This document shows, in pieces, positions 14,501 through 29,500 of a stretch of DNA of 60,000 bases. Below the pieces are notes generated by a model that was not told where the DNA came from, searched no databases, and saw only the letters and a list, made by a program, of their open reading frames with translations. The stretch spans positions 26,748,425-26,808,424 of the forward strand of contig CAIIXF020000010.1 in NCBI GenBank assembly GCA_903813345.2, in the 5' to 3' direction. The translations under genes were made by a program, and so were the position numbers. The stretch is from Owenia fusiformis (taxonomy: Eukaryota; Annelida; Polychaeta; Sabellida; Oweniidae). How positions within the stretch are numbered: position 1 is the first letter of the stretch; every line of letters starts with the position of its first letter.

Positions 14501-17500
14501 TACAGCACAAGAACTGACCAATCAGAAGGCTTCATTTTACAGATCATACAATAAAAATACATTCAAAATGGCTGCCATGACTGAGCTAACAGGTCCAAAA
14601 CCTAATCAGATGTAGAATGAAGTGAGCTGAACAAGATGTTAAAGTTTTAAAAGCAACTGTGAAGCCGTTTTTCTTAAAGCTTGCAGACAAGGATTTTAGC
14701 ATTAGACTTCAAAATGGCCGACAGGAAGTATGTATTGAGTTAAAAAATTTTCGTCTACATCTGTATGCACTGACAAGTTATTCCTGAAAATTTGAAGGTG
14801 ATATCTGTAGCGGTTTTGGAGAAAACTGCCGGAGCTACTGATGGACAGATGGACAGACAGACAGACAATATGGCCCCACACTATGTGGTGGGGACATAAA
14901 AAGGTATTATAGGACAGAAATAGCATAATCTGACTATGCCAAATACTTTCTAAGTTTTAGTTGCCTTCAACTTTTTTCTGGTTCATGGTCTGGCACACTT
15001 CATACAGCATGGCGTGGGCTTTCAAGAGAAAACCCAAGAGGACAGCAAGCTCTACATACAAAGTGTGAAGAGTATTTATGCAAATTAATAAAGAATGAAG
15101 ATCAATTTCAAAGCTGTGTCAGTACCATTGCCAAATCCTTGACAAAGAATTTCCATATTCACTAGTTATGCTTGGAAATTGTTTGAATTTTTGTGCAGAA
15201 CTTTCTAGTTTACAATGGTATTAGTAACATGAAGCCATTCAATTTTATGCACAATAATCCTTTTGAATCCCCTGGAATTCTTAAAAGTCTTCATACCATA
15301 TTAATGATTTTAAGATGTTTTTTCTGATTTACTCTAAATCTTGAATGTCAGGATATGTAAAACAAAGAATCTACTAGTGCTTCGCTGTTAGACTTGATTT
15401 AATTAACTCGAAAGTATAGAGAAATATTTATCACAGAATATATAGCACTGAGTATTTGTACCTAGGAATAACCCCTCTAGACTATCTAGGAGGATGAAGT
15501 CTTTTACACCCAATGCTGTCACAAAATGTATATTCATAACTTCATCATAAACTATTAAGTGTCTTCATATAATACATTGTAGCACCCCTACTTAGGCATC
15601 TAATCTGGATGAACCACTGTAACACAAGCTTCTATTTTAACAGGAAAACATATGAGATATATACATGCAACATGATTATAGTCAGATGTGGGATATATTT
15701 TTATGCTCTGATGATTAGAGTATACATAGGAACACAATACCTCTTAAAATGATCATTTATCTTGATGCATTATAGTTTATCATTCAGTTTCAAAGAGAAA
15801 ATACTATTTATAACACCTGTCCACCTTAATACTGAGAAATGATTATACAAAAACATTCATCCATTGTGACATTTGGACAATAACTCTGCAAACATTGTGA
15901 ACTTGCCATCAATCTCATATAATTACATGTACAGCGAACCTTTATATTGATCTATTCATCAATTTTAACATAAATACTGTCTCAACTATGTCAGGATGAA
16001 TATTTTCATTTTATTCAAAAAACACTAATCAATACATCTCGACTACCCTGTTTTACATAACCTGATTTCCTAACAATCCAGGGCAGACTTTTTTATAACC
16101 CCCATCTTTGTTTCCTCTCGATTCAACTCAATATCATGTTTTCATAAAAATCGTATTTCATTTTTAGGGCTTAGTTTGCCTGTCTATGAATAGAATAAAG
16201 CATTAAGAAAATTCCCATTTGACATTAGCTTTTTAATCAAAGGACTTACAAAGGATTCAAATTTCACTTTATCATTGGCAACTGTCGGAAAGCAGATTAA
16301 CTTGTTTTCTATGGTGGATGCATCCTTGATAATATTAATGTGGAGATTTAACAATGCAAAATCATATTTTATAGGCTATTATTGTTCCATTGTAAATGTA
16401 TATACATACATATATTATTAGTGCTTCTCAGTCACAGCTGGGGACATGTTATTAAGGGGAGAATATGAGACAGAGAGCAACTTAAATTGGAGTACATGTA
16501 CTTTTGGCTCCTCATGATGTCTTTTTATAATTATACCCAATCATACCTGAGAAAATCATACTTTAATTAAACAATAAACATTTGCGTGTTTTATAAATAT
16601 GTTGGACTGTAATTTTGGAATTGTATAGACATATCTGAATTTTAATTTTTAAATTGTCTATCCGTATTTATCAGATACAAGAGATCCTTTCTCATTTGGG
16701 CTGTTAAAATTCATCCTAAATGTAATCAAATAAAATTTATTCCTGGGAATTTTTTTCCTTCAACATCAAAGATGATAGAGCATAGTGGGAGTTTTGCCAT
16801 CTCTAAAAGTAAAGTTACAACAGGAATATTGTGTATGTGTGTTATGCGAGAACTAAATGAGCTCATCAATAATAGGGTACTTCAATGTACTTTGATGTGA
16901 AACTCATTGTTTTAAAACTATTTGCCTGAGAGAGACATCTTTAATTCATAGTTTTGATAATATAGAATATAGAATTACAACTACAGTATTGGTAGTTAAA
17001 AGCACCCAATTTTTAACACCCAACACCCAATAATAATATTTTACTTTAACAATTTTAATACATTTGTTATCACTTAAGAACTCGTATCATGTATACTAAG
17101 TTACTAGGCAAGTCATAACACAGTAATGAAGTAAAGGGGGTGGTTGGGCGCGTTTTACAGCGAATACATTACAGTACTAGGTTAGGCAAGGGGAAAAAGA
17201 TACTGCCCAATGGCAATTTTTTGAGTTTGAAAATTACAAAAGATGATACCATCCTTTACGGATGACATCATTCATAAACAAGGCATTAACATGCAAAATG
17301 TCACCACCATTTCTTACAGACTCAAACTGTCGATTGCCAACCGCCGTCATAAAAAACGGAGACCATAACAATATGTCACCACATTTTGGTGGTGACATAA
17401 AAACCAGGGGAAATAGATTGAAGGAGGTAACTTTCATTTTTCATGTGACTCAAAATGAAAGGAATGTACTTACTACTTAATATTATACAGTTTTAAACCA

Positions 17501-20500
17501 TATGGATTCAAAAAGATATGTCTTTTAAAGTTACTCACCCTGAACCACAATGGTCAAAACAGACACCACTATCAAGGTATTGCCCCTCATGACACTTTGT
17601 GCAATCTCCACGATGTGGCCCTTTACATGTGAAACAAGACTGGTGACATCTCTGACACTCTTGTACAACTAACTCTCGATTTACATAGCCAAAATAACCA
17701 TCTGGGCAGGTCTGCACACACCCTACTGTCTGGTCCAAAAACCTACAAGTAATAATAGAAGCATGTGCAGAACATTCTCGGAATAATACAAAACATGTAT
17801 ACAATATTCTTAGAATTCATGAGTCATATTTTCTCAAATGTCCATTTTTCATCTGTTATGATCTTTTGAGATATAATATTACGTAAATAAGATATTATAT
17901 TGTTTCTAACCTGTTTTCTGCGCATTGTGTGCAATCATATCTGGTTCCTCCAGTACAGTGAATGCAGTCAGCATGGCAAACTTCACATGCACCATTGACA
18001 CCTCTGTATTCTCCTACACAAGACAGCAAAGTAGATTATGTGCATTGAATACAGTCTATAGTACAGTTAATATAGGAAATCTCCAAAAATGTAATATATG
18101 TGATACTGGCGAAATAGAAACATTGGATCATTGTTTACATTTCTACAATTCTATAGATGCGGAAAGAGTTGCACTTCTCAATTTATTTAGAATTGGTAAT
18201 GATGGCATTCAATTTCAAACTTTCAAATCAGACAATGATGAAGCAATGATTTTAAAAGTCAAGGCTGTATTCCTAATATAAGCGTAATATGCTTATGCAA
18301 ATGTAATTTTATGTAAATATGTCAATGCAAAACAAAAATTGTAAATGTACTCACAATATACACTTGTGGTAATATAAGATACTATGAGGATATATAATGG
18401 TTAGTTTCTGTATATCGTGTTTATACTCGAGTGAGTATATGATATATTCACAAGTGAGCGTAGCGAACGAGTGAAATATATTATATTCTCACGAGAGTAT
18501 AAAATGCACGATATACAGAAAGAACCATTATATAATCTTATCATGCCACTCTAAGTTCAATTACAGTTGATTCAAACACAATCATAACAATTAAAACAAT
18601 AAAAATATCCCATAGCCAACTCAATAATGCTGATGTTGATCTCGAACCATTTATGACGTGGCTTGATTCTAGCAAATCATGCTGGAACCATTTATGACGT
18701 CACTTGATTCTAGGAAATCATGAAAATTTTGAAGTGTCGGAACTCCTCGTTCGCTCTGCTCATTTGAGGGACACAACAGTCTGTGTAACAAAACATACCC
18801 CTTGTTCTTCGGTCTATATTCATTAGTTCCCAGAATGCACTTCTACAGTGGTATACGCTGGAGTGTATACGGAGGAGTTGCATACGATGACAATATACCT
18901 CTCTCCACTGTATATCATTGTTATAGACCCATGTTATACAACTGTAATTGGACTTAGAGTGGTATAAAATACAATTCAAAAAGGACTGTTGTATGTAGAA
19001 TGAATTGGGGGGGTTTTCATATATCTCTAGAACACAACTTACTTGGTCGTGATTCAAACTAACACAACCAAGTAAGCTGCGTTGTGTAAGATCTACTAAG
19101 GATAAAGTGAAAAGTACAGTGGGTAATCAGCTCACATGGTGTTGCTCAAATGATGAATGATGGCTAAAATGACAGAAAATAAAAAAAAAACAGATATAAT
19201 TTTAATTTTTTGCGGATTTTTTGTAACAAAATTATTTCATACAACTACTCTTTACAAAGACATGGCTTTTTACAATGCAGGACACCTGGAATTATTTGTA
19301 AAGCTAGGAAATGGGCCAAAATTGAATTTAGCTAGACAAAAATGGAGACCATTTTGAAAATAGGCAAGCTTTTGAACCAGGAGTCTAAAAGTGAATTGAA
19401 ATATAGATGGCATGCTAACAATAACATTAAAAGTAGATTGAAGATAGATGGCATGCCAGTTTTGACTCAGAAAAGTCAGTTGACAAGAAGTGGCCATATA
19501 TGAGACATGAAATAACTAGAAGCAGAGAAAGGAAATAAAGATATCGAAAGAACTAAAGGACAGTATCGACAATAACCAATAGATATAGTAGTAAGTAACT
19601 TATTCACAATTTGTAACAAATTTATTTCATACAACTACTCTTTACAGTGACATGGCTTTTTACAATGCAGAACACCTGAAATTATTTGTAAAGCTAGGAA
19701 ATGGGCCAAAATTGAATTTAGCTGGACAAAAATGGCGACCATTTTGAAAATAGGTGAGCTTTTGAACTAGGAGTCATACAACTACTAGGGGTCGTTTCCT
19801 GTATTGATGTTGAACAGAAATAACTTAAAACAGGAATCCTATCGACAGAAGTTTTACAATGTGCCACTATTGTTGAGGGAAAAGTGGATTTTGCGAGTCA
19901 GATGGACAATGTTAACAAAAATGGCTGAAAATAAAAAAATGGATATAATTTTTTGCTGATTTTTTGTTACAAAATTATTTTATACAACTACTCTTTACAT
20001 TGACATGGATTTTTACAATGCAGGACACCTGAAATTATTTGTAAAGCTAGGAAATGGGTCAAAAGTGAAGTTCGCGAGACAAAAATGGTGGCCATTTTGA
20101 AAATAAAAGAGCTTTTGAACCAGGAGTCAAAGGGGAGTTATCTGTATTGATGTTGAACAGACGGAAGGACGGACAGATAGATGGACTAGTGAGTGATTGC
20201 AAAAGCTCACCATGTGAGCTAATAAAAATGTAACAATTTGCCAAAATGTGAAATATTGTACATGTCTAAGTAATAATTGCAGTGACTGCTGACCTCCATT
20301 GCATGAAATGAGACTAAGTGCAGGCTCCGGTGCAGGCAAGGGTAGTCTGCAGGCTCCATCGGTCAGCACTCTGTTGTCATTGCAACGTGTGCAATCAGTA
20401 TCTTGAGGTCCCCTGCATGTTCCACAACTAGAGTGACACCTGAATAACAAGAAATACACAATATAACCAAGTGTCTCCCAGGTGGGGGCCTCTAAATGAG

Positions 20501-23500
20501 AACAAAAAGCTTAGAAAGCTACAAGGCCTCCAAATAATATTCGAACATAGCTAGGCAAGGTGTCTGATTCCAGCCAACCTGAACACAGTATTTCATATAC
20601 TGTGACCGCACTGCATAATATAACCAATAAACCATTCAAGATCATTCAATGAATAGTTGTCACGGTGATAACTTTCCTCTACAGATTGAAATTGATGCTT
20701 TGCCAACTTGACCCTTGCAATAAGTTTCATTGAAAATATGTTCTTTTAGTGATTTTGTATCTTTTAGGTGATTTTGCAATGTGTGAAAAGAATTTAAGCC
20801 CAAGACTTGATGCATTGTGGCTGATTCATTCCACTCAGGCATTATTTTCCTCAACACTTTTTGAGGAATGATTCAGTCCATATTGCACTAAGGGCTTAAA
20901 TCCTTAAATATTAAATATACAATTTCTACTTCAAAATACATTCATTGTTGTTTACATAATGGTTAAATTGTGATTGATGACATGGGTGTTTTTGAAAGTT
21001 AATACTAACCTGAGACACTCAAAACCATTTGGAGGCTGATAGTAGCCAGATGGACATGCATTATAGCATTCTCCATTCAGGCTTACTACACACTTCACAC
21101 AGTCCTTAGATGTTGGCCCAGTACATCCATTACAAGTATTGTCACATGGTTTACACCTTTAACATAACAATATCATGTGTATAATTAAACAAGGACAGAT
21201 CTTTAAAATGCTCATCTCATTTGAGAACCCTACTTCTGAATAATAGAAAAATAGGATACGAGAATTTTACTGTAAGGGGTAGCCTTGCCCAAGTCGGTAT
21301 TTCTTACTTATCTGATCTTGAATTATTACTGCCTTGTACAATCCAATACATCTCCGCTGATATTATGCTAAGTTATTCAGCGGTTTCTAGATTTCCACGC
21401 TGTCAAGGGTATCGTGAAACATTATTGATTGACAAGATCGCATGGACCAGACGTGTAACTTCAGGCTGATTGACCAATCAAAACGTTATCAGGTTGACCT
21501 GCGTAAACAAAGCAAACTACGCGTCTACGACTTGAAATTCAATGATCTGATCGAGTGTTTCTTTAGAGTTACAATATTATTATGTAATTAAATGTACATT
21601 GGAATGTAAGCAGTCATTAATATAATTAAATCATGCGATTCAATGTTGATTGAAAACTGAATGAATTAGCGATGAAAATGCACGAAGACCATCCGGCCAT
21701 GTAGTCGTAGATCTGATTCAGTGATTGAATCTCAGCCTAGATGGTTGACCATTTGAATTCAGCGTTTGTTTCAACGTTTCTTGTTGAAATCTTCTCACCT
21801 CCGGGTATCTGATCGATGCTCCGGCATCCACTAAACTCTGATTGATATTTATCTGATAAAATATTTGTATTTCCATGATGAATTCATGCACGATTTGTTC
21901 GTGAAAAGTCTCGGTGAAAAGTGTTCTTGTTTTTAACCGTGCATAAATAATGAGCTAACGCGTCAGGGCTGTCATTAATTCGTCCAATTTTACCGTCATA
22001 AACATTGGGTCAGTAAAGCATGTGGCTTTCTCTTGGGTACAAGGCTGTCATAATAGAAATCAAGATAAGTAAAAGAGACCGACTTGGGCAAGGCTATATA
22101 AGGGGATGAAAAAACAATATAACTCCAACTTACTGATTTTGCCTGTTTCTGTACTGGTTGTATGGGCAGTTTGAACGACAGATTCCGTCACCCCCTAATG
22201 TCTCCCCTATGTCACATAATGTACACATAGAAGCCTTCTCTTGACACTCTAGACAGTTAGGGTTACATCTCACACATGCACCCATCACTTTATCTACAAA
22301 ATAAAGGTAAATAAGCATCAAAGCCATATTTGCATGCACAGAGAACCAGATTGGAAGTATTGATACCTACATCTTCTTGGTATAAAGAATATTTCAAAGG
22401 AAGGTAAAGAGCAGCACGCCATTGTACTTTTCACTCGATAAAATATTTGAATCACTGTGTTAGCTTAATATCTTACAAGCACCCTATGTTAAGAAGTGTA
22501 ATTCCACCTTAAGCATTGTTCCACCTGGACAGTCAACAAGATGATGAACACTGACAAGACTGTGTATTAAATATGTGCTGAGATCACCAACAACACAAAA
22601 GGGAATGGTAAAGCTGGACCAGGCAAGAAAATAGAGAAATAAAGACAAATCCCTAGAGATATCTTCATCCACCTTTTACAAAAAGCCAGGAATTGGGATA
22701 AGAATGTATGAAGGAAGATGTTAAGTGTTCTGTAAGAAAATTGATTTCACAGAGCTGCATGTTGCAGAGTTGCCCTAAACCAATTGTTGTGTCAAGCACC
22801 CAACACAGTTTACATGGTAACATGAAGCACAAATATGAAGCAGGTGGTATGCACATAATCAGCCCAATGGTATCATATTTTAATAATAAGAATGTATGAA
22901 ATCCATGTACCTCACCTGCTGGACATTTCCTTTTTACACATCTATACCTTCGTACAAGAAAATTAGAATCATTAATAAAAAGTTAAATCGATCATAATCA
23001 GATTACTGATAAAAAGATTTTTGTGAGATAATCTTACAAAAATTGTCACAAAGCTATAATAATATTCTTGAAGTTTGAATAGATACATAATGGTAGATCA
23101 CAGGGGCGGATCTGGGAACCAACAAGGGGGGGGCCCCCAAATTTCTGGTCTGAGAAAAAACTCTTTGGGCCACTAACACCACAAAATGGGCCCACATTCT
23201 GAAATTTTGAGGCCCATTTTCTTAAAAATTAGGCATAAAATTAAAAAATAAGGCCTTAGAGGGTCCAGTAATGACCAAAAAGGCCCATTTTTGGGACCTT
23301 CCCAATTTTTTTCTGGGCTTCCCCAGATCTGCCAATGAATCAGGTCAAATCATACAGTTACATTATGGAAGATCAAGTCAAACAATATGGCATCATAAAG
23401 TACACAGTGGCGAATCATTTCAAAGCAACAGTAGTAGAATAGGTCAAGTAGTAGAAAAACTCAAATCATACAGCTACGTAGTCGTGTATCAGGTCAAATC

Positions 23501-26500
23501 ATGTAGCCACAGAGTGGTAGAATACATGTAGGTCAAACAATATAGCTAGACTGTGGTAGATCAGGTCAAACCATACATACTCTGGTATATCAGGTTAATC
23601 ATTATTAGAGATGTCACAGTTTCCCGATATTGGACCGAATTTCGGTCGGGATGCTTCGGTTCGGGACACGGGACAGAAAGGGTTAATATCGGTTCGGTAT
23701 CGGTACATAAATTCCTTCCCTAAAATGCATAAAAACGCGAAAAATAGCGAGGAACACCTCCGATTTCATTCTAAAAATGTACCTAGAATACACTTCTTTG
23801 CATTGAAAAGTGTTATTAATAGACCCGCGACTTCAGGTAGATAATGCTTGTTCGTAAATTTCTTCATCGTCGTTCGCAAATCGAGTGCATTATCAGTATG
23901 CCGGATGTAGGAAAGAAATTGAAAAATCGAGCTGGCATCTGAGTCGAAAAAGTCGGCAGTTTGGAAGTATTTTGGGACTCCGATATCACAAGGTAAACAA
24001 ATTGGTGATAGTACACCGTGCAGACTATGTGAAATGCTGATCACATTCGCGGCAGATGCTTTATATTCGATTTTAATTGACGTTTTTATTTCTGAATATG
24101 ATTTTGAAAAGGGAAACTGAAAGTGAAACTGTCATCATCAAACATTGCATCATTTTTTTAATGTTCTGTCCCGTCCCGAAAGTACCGTGTCCTGAGACCA
24201 TTTGTACCCCCTCCAAAATTTTTTTGGACCGTGGCACCTCTAATCATTATATCAAGCTACAGAGCTAGAATATGCCAAATTATATGGCTACAATGGTAGA
24301 TTATGTCAATCATAGCTATGCAGTGGTGGTTGATCAGATCAAACCATATAGCTACAAAATGGTAAGTCAGGTCAAATCACAGTTATTATAAGTATAGGAT
24401 AGGCTAGCCCATACAGAAATTCAGCTCTGACTGGTTATCTCTACTAGCCAACATACCATACAAGTAATTTTGAAGCAAAAAAACATATTTATACTCCCAC
24501 ACAACACCAATTTAAAGGAACTCACAAAATATGCAATTATTGCATTCACAAGCATGCAAATCACTTCTCAACCATAGTTTACACGGTAGTCCAAAATGAT
24601 ATCATGGAAATTCGACAAAATGAAAAGCACACAAACTTTCAATAAAATGTTTTCAGTGACGCATCTCTGGCTTTTATAATATTCTATTTTATTCCTCACC
24701 TGCATAAAATCCTGAGCTACACGTCTTTACACAAAGTCCTGATTGTTTATCAATGTAATATCCTGAGTTGCATCTAAGGCAGCTATTGAAGCTCTTGCAG
24801 CTTGCACAGTTGCTGCTACATTGTAAGCATACACCTCCTTGGGCATACATTCCAATTCCACACTTGGATATACATCTCCTAGAAAGATGCATAGAAACAA
24901 TGTCTCAAATATACAATATAAGGTCTCATTTCATCTGTTAACCTAATACCATATTCGGAGTTAATGTATTTTCACTGATTTCAGTGAGGATTTGAGAGAA
25001 GCTGACAATCTATTGAGTTAAATAGCTGGTAATGATTTCATATGTACCCCCCTGGTCCTCTGAAGTTCATACAGTCCATACAGTCATCTGGCCCAGGTCC
25101 ACTGCAGCCATGAGCACATTCAGGGTGACACTACAATAACAATGTTAGTCCTATAGTATAGTATATAGTATACTGTCACACTTTTAAGGAGTACCAAGTC
25201 TATAACTAAATATCGAAACCAAGTGGCTGAAAATGAATAGATGTGAAATTGTTTGAAAACAATTGAAATTGAAATTCAATTATTTTAGTCATAGATTTAA
25301 GTGTAATAGTTAAGTATTGAAATTTCCTAAACACCTCCTGAGCCTGATCTCCAAGCAATTTTCCAGACTTGTCAAGGGTTTCACCCTGATCATTGATTGG
25401 TTGAGCTGTTGTAGATTGAGATTCATTCTCCTTTTCATGAGCATTGCCACGGTGGCGATTATGTGACCCCGCAGTATCAATATAATCATCTGTTGACTTT
25501 TTTCTTGGTTCTTGAATATTAATTGGTTGCTCAGCTGTGCCGTAAAATATGATTCGCCATTCTTTGAATGTTCCTGAAATACAAAATTATCACTAACTTG
25601 ATGATGACTTTTTTGTGAGAATGACCTGTTTTTTTCATCATTTAAATACCATTTTTGTTTGTGATTTTTCAAATTATGCATAGTAAATTACATGGTTATG
25701 CATTAATGTTCAGTTTATAATGGGACACGAACTAAAGTGACATTATTTTAATAATAAATGATATATCACAAAAGAACATCATTAGAACACATGCATACTG
25801 TACAATTTGTTCATATTACATGGTTAAAGCTTGGCATATACCTGAGTTAGAGGGTGAGCCAAGATTTTCTATCTCAAGTGTCCATATTCCTGCAGGGTCC
25901 TCCCCCCAGAAATGTACTGACATGAATGGCCAGTCTCTGAACTCTCCACTGGCATCATCTTTGAGTCTCTGTTTGAGTAATTCTGATCTTGTTCCGCTTG
26001 GTGATATGATACTACAAATAAAAAAGCTCTAAGATTTCAAAGAATGATCTTTTAGATCTCATTTTACCTGGAATTGGAGAAACTAACATGAATAGACAGA
26101 TGCATGGCTTATAGATTTTTTATCTTGTGCAAAGTTTGCAGTTTCATTTACTGTACAGTAGTTTGCCTACCATGCACTTTAAATATAGATACCATTTGGG
26201 AATGGTATAAAAATGGGTATATTGATAGGCAGAGAAACAGATACTATACTAGTATATTAGCCTTTCATGTTTTTATGGTCTAATTTTCATGGCCAACAAT
26301 TTTGAAGTTGATCTTGAAGTTGGCCTAATATTTCAGGCATTAACATGTAAAATGTCAGCAACTGCAATTTGTTATAGCAGCTAACCATCGAACGTGAACT
26401 GCTGAACACCATCCGCCAAACACAGTCCATAAAAAAGTTGAAGACTATAACATTATATCACAACTTCTGATGATAACATAATAAGAATAGTAGAGATAAT

Positions 26501-29500
26501 TACGTCATTGCTAGGGCTCCCCTCTGGCTGTACTCTAGAGACACCTTGGCTTGAACATGCTCCAGATATTTGATGTGATGTGGAGAGCCCTCATCACATG
26601 CAGTATGGTCCAGAGTCACAGTCAAACCAGACCCATCTATATGTCTACAATACAAAACATTCAATGATTACCATTTAATAATCTTGACTCGTATGTGTAA
26701 ATAAAATGGGCAGAGGGAAATTCAAATGTGTCATCTTAGCTGAATGATATCCATTTTTAAATCATGATTCTAAAATGCTCAAAGGAACTTGAAATATCGT
26801 TGATAAATTCTGACGCTGAGATTAGGAGTGAGATTAGTGCTACAGATACGAACAACCAATGGCAATTGATGCTCTCTGATTTATATAAAATTACGACACC
26901 ATAATATCAAGTTGCTACCTGATTTATTAGTGCATGATATTATTTTAATACGTATCAACAATGTAAGTACCAACCACCATATATCCAGGATTAAATTTGA
27001 AACCTTATATTTTTGACATTGAAAGTGGTCAATATTTTCAGATGTTACTCTTGAATGTGGTGCACCAGTTATTGTTTTTTAATTTTGTTTATCTGTAAGG
27101 GTATGTTACTCATCATTGCCTGAATACTTTATCAAGCTACAATGTATGTACCTGTTTATGGTCTGTAATGGTGACATACATATATGGTGATCAGGGACAG
27201 GAGTCCATTGCTCAGCCAACTCGACCATAGCAGCAGCATCCATCAAGCCATAACCATATTTGAGACTAACTACAAGACAGTATGAACAGTATTCAGTAGT
27301 TTGTAAATGCACATCCAGTACAGAACTGAATAAGCTTTATCATGATTATGGGGCTATGTGACCTAGCACCAGCTGTCAGTAGACATTGTAAAACATCATC
27401 TACGAAAATGTGAAGTTACTATTGGTAAAATCACAATGGTTACAAAAAATGTCCTCTAGAATTTAATCCGAATTCAATTGTTACAATCAGTGAACAAATT
27501 TTGTTGAAAACATAATGGCCATTTTTTAAAAAAAATAGGAGAGCATACTTAAGCTTAAACCAGATTCATATCGACAGAGGTTTTAAAACATGCTGCTATT
27601 GATAGTCAGCCAAATGGATGGATGGATGAGGAACAGCTTGACAAATGGATAGGTGGAGGGAGGGACAGATGGACAAATGGATGTGTGGGTGGATGCATGG
27701 GTGGGTGGGAAGGATGGATATGATGAATGAATAAATCCTCTCCCCAAGGGGATCTCCACAATTTATTGAGTACACATACCTTTTCTTCCCTTGGCATTCA
27801 CTGTCCAGTCACCATCATACAAGGGCTCAGGTCTGGCCGTTAACAAGGTAATGTACTGCATGTCTCGCCAACCTAGGTCAGGACTAAAAGACAAGATAAA
27901 AATGCTAATTTTTGCAGATGACACTAATAAACTAATAAAAATCTAGTTGTTTAAATAATAAAGTCTGCAACATTGATGATTGGTTGTAGGTTTATAAACA
28001 AGGCATTAAATTGCAAAATGTCATTACATGCCATTTGTTACAGACATCTGTTAAGAGGTGCTGAACACCAACCAATGTGCACCAACTATCGGAGATAAAC
28101 TTTAACAATGTCTATAACAATATGTCATCATTTTTGCTGGTGAAAAAAAATCGAAATACAAAATACAATAATGTCTTATTAGCAGAAAAAAACTTGAAAT
28201 TTTTACATGAATGTGTTTTATGCTAAGCTTTACATGCTTTAAAGATGATAGCATACATGTTTGAATAACTTACTTGGCTTCCAGTGCCAGAGCACATATC
28301 CCTGCTGCCATGGGGGCACTGGCTGATGTCCCTGTATGCCTCTCAGTGCAGCGATGGTGCAAGTCAGTTGTTACCTAACATATAAAAATCAGAGAATAAC
28401 ACATAACTCCTGTAACAGAAGAATAGATGGGTAGCTTATCTATATCCCTTCCCAACTTTAATGGCAAATTTCTGTTGTCACTGATTTATTTGTCCACAGC
28501 AGCACAAGACAATTTCAAGCAGTTTTTAATGTGCTGAAAAATTGCAACTCCAAAGTTCATCCTCATAAAAAACAATAAACGAAACCAGAAGAGGAGGGGG
28601 ATATGGTTGCTGGCATATAGATGACCATGACCTGTACTTACAATCTGCCTGTCTTTGGCCTGGTCTCCACTACTGTATGTGGTGGCAAGAGTTGAGGAAC
28701 ACTGCTCTAAGTACCAAGGTGTACGGCCATGTTCATCAGCGCTACTGATAGACAGCGTATAGATACTGTTGGTGTAACCATCACAATTACATGAGTCTCC
28801 AGCAAGGCCACCATTCCCTGATGCCCACACATATATGGAGCCTTTGCCACCACGACCCTGCAAGTAGAAAACATAAGAGATGTCACGGAACAAAAAAAAA
28901 ATCAGAACGGTTCGGTTCGGATCAGTTTGCTTCGGAACGGAACAATTTCGGAACGGTTCGGAACTGAGTGACTGCGTGTATCAGATTAAAATAATCTGAT
29001 CATCTAGGTCTATTTGGTAGTGAAAATCTCTTCAAAACTCTTCAAAGAGAAGGAGTAAAAAGAATGAACCTCTTTTGATACAAAATATTGAAAGAAAAAT
29101 GCTGTTTTGTGGAGATTCAAGGGCCAGAAGTTGTGAACGGGTAAAACATTCTTGTTCCAGAACCGAACCGAAATTCTTAATTTTCGTTCCGTGTTCCGTT
29201 CCGAGGGCATAATTCTGCGGATCGGAACAAAATCGGGTATCCGTGACACCTCTAGAAAACATACAGAATTGATGTTTTAAAATTACTGTACAATTACAAC
29301 ATATTACAACGAAAACAATTTTGATGATTATAGTTGATATATCAGTTAAATGAACATATATACCTTCAAAATGCCATTAACAAATGCTTTCTTGGCAAGT
29401 CTTGCTGGTCCATCAACCACTTTGCCATTATCATCAGGGCCCCAGCTGGCTGAGTAGATGTCTATGTGGCTTGGGTTAAGACCTATTGATTTGGCCTCAA

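Noticed and set aside
22916-22947. A 32-nt possible exon reading CVKRKCPAG between convertase exons 16 and 17.
   Set aside because: It needs phase 2 at its start, but exon 16 ends in phase 1. Exon 16 joined straight to exon 17 already gives a normal furin-like repeat.
24545-24580. Minus-strand Cys-rich piece ([11 protein letters not shown]) in intron 16.
   Set aside because: It has no usable acceptor, is followed by a stop, and no exon is needed between exons 16 and 17.
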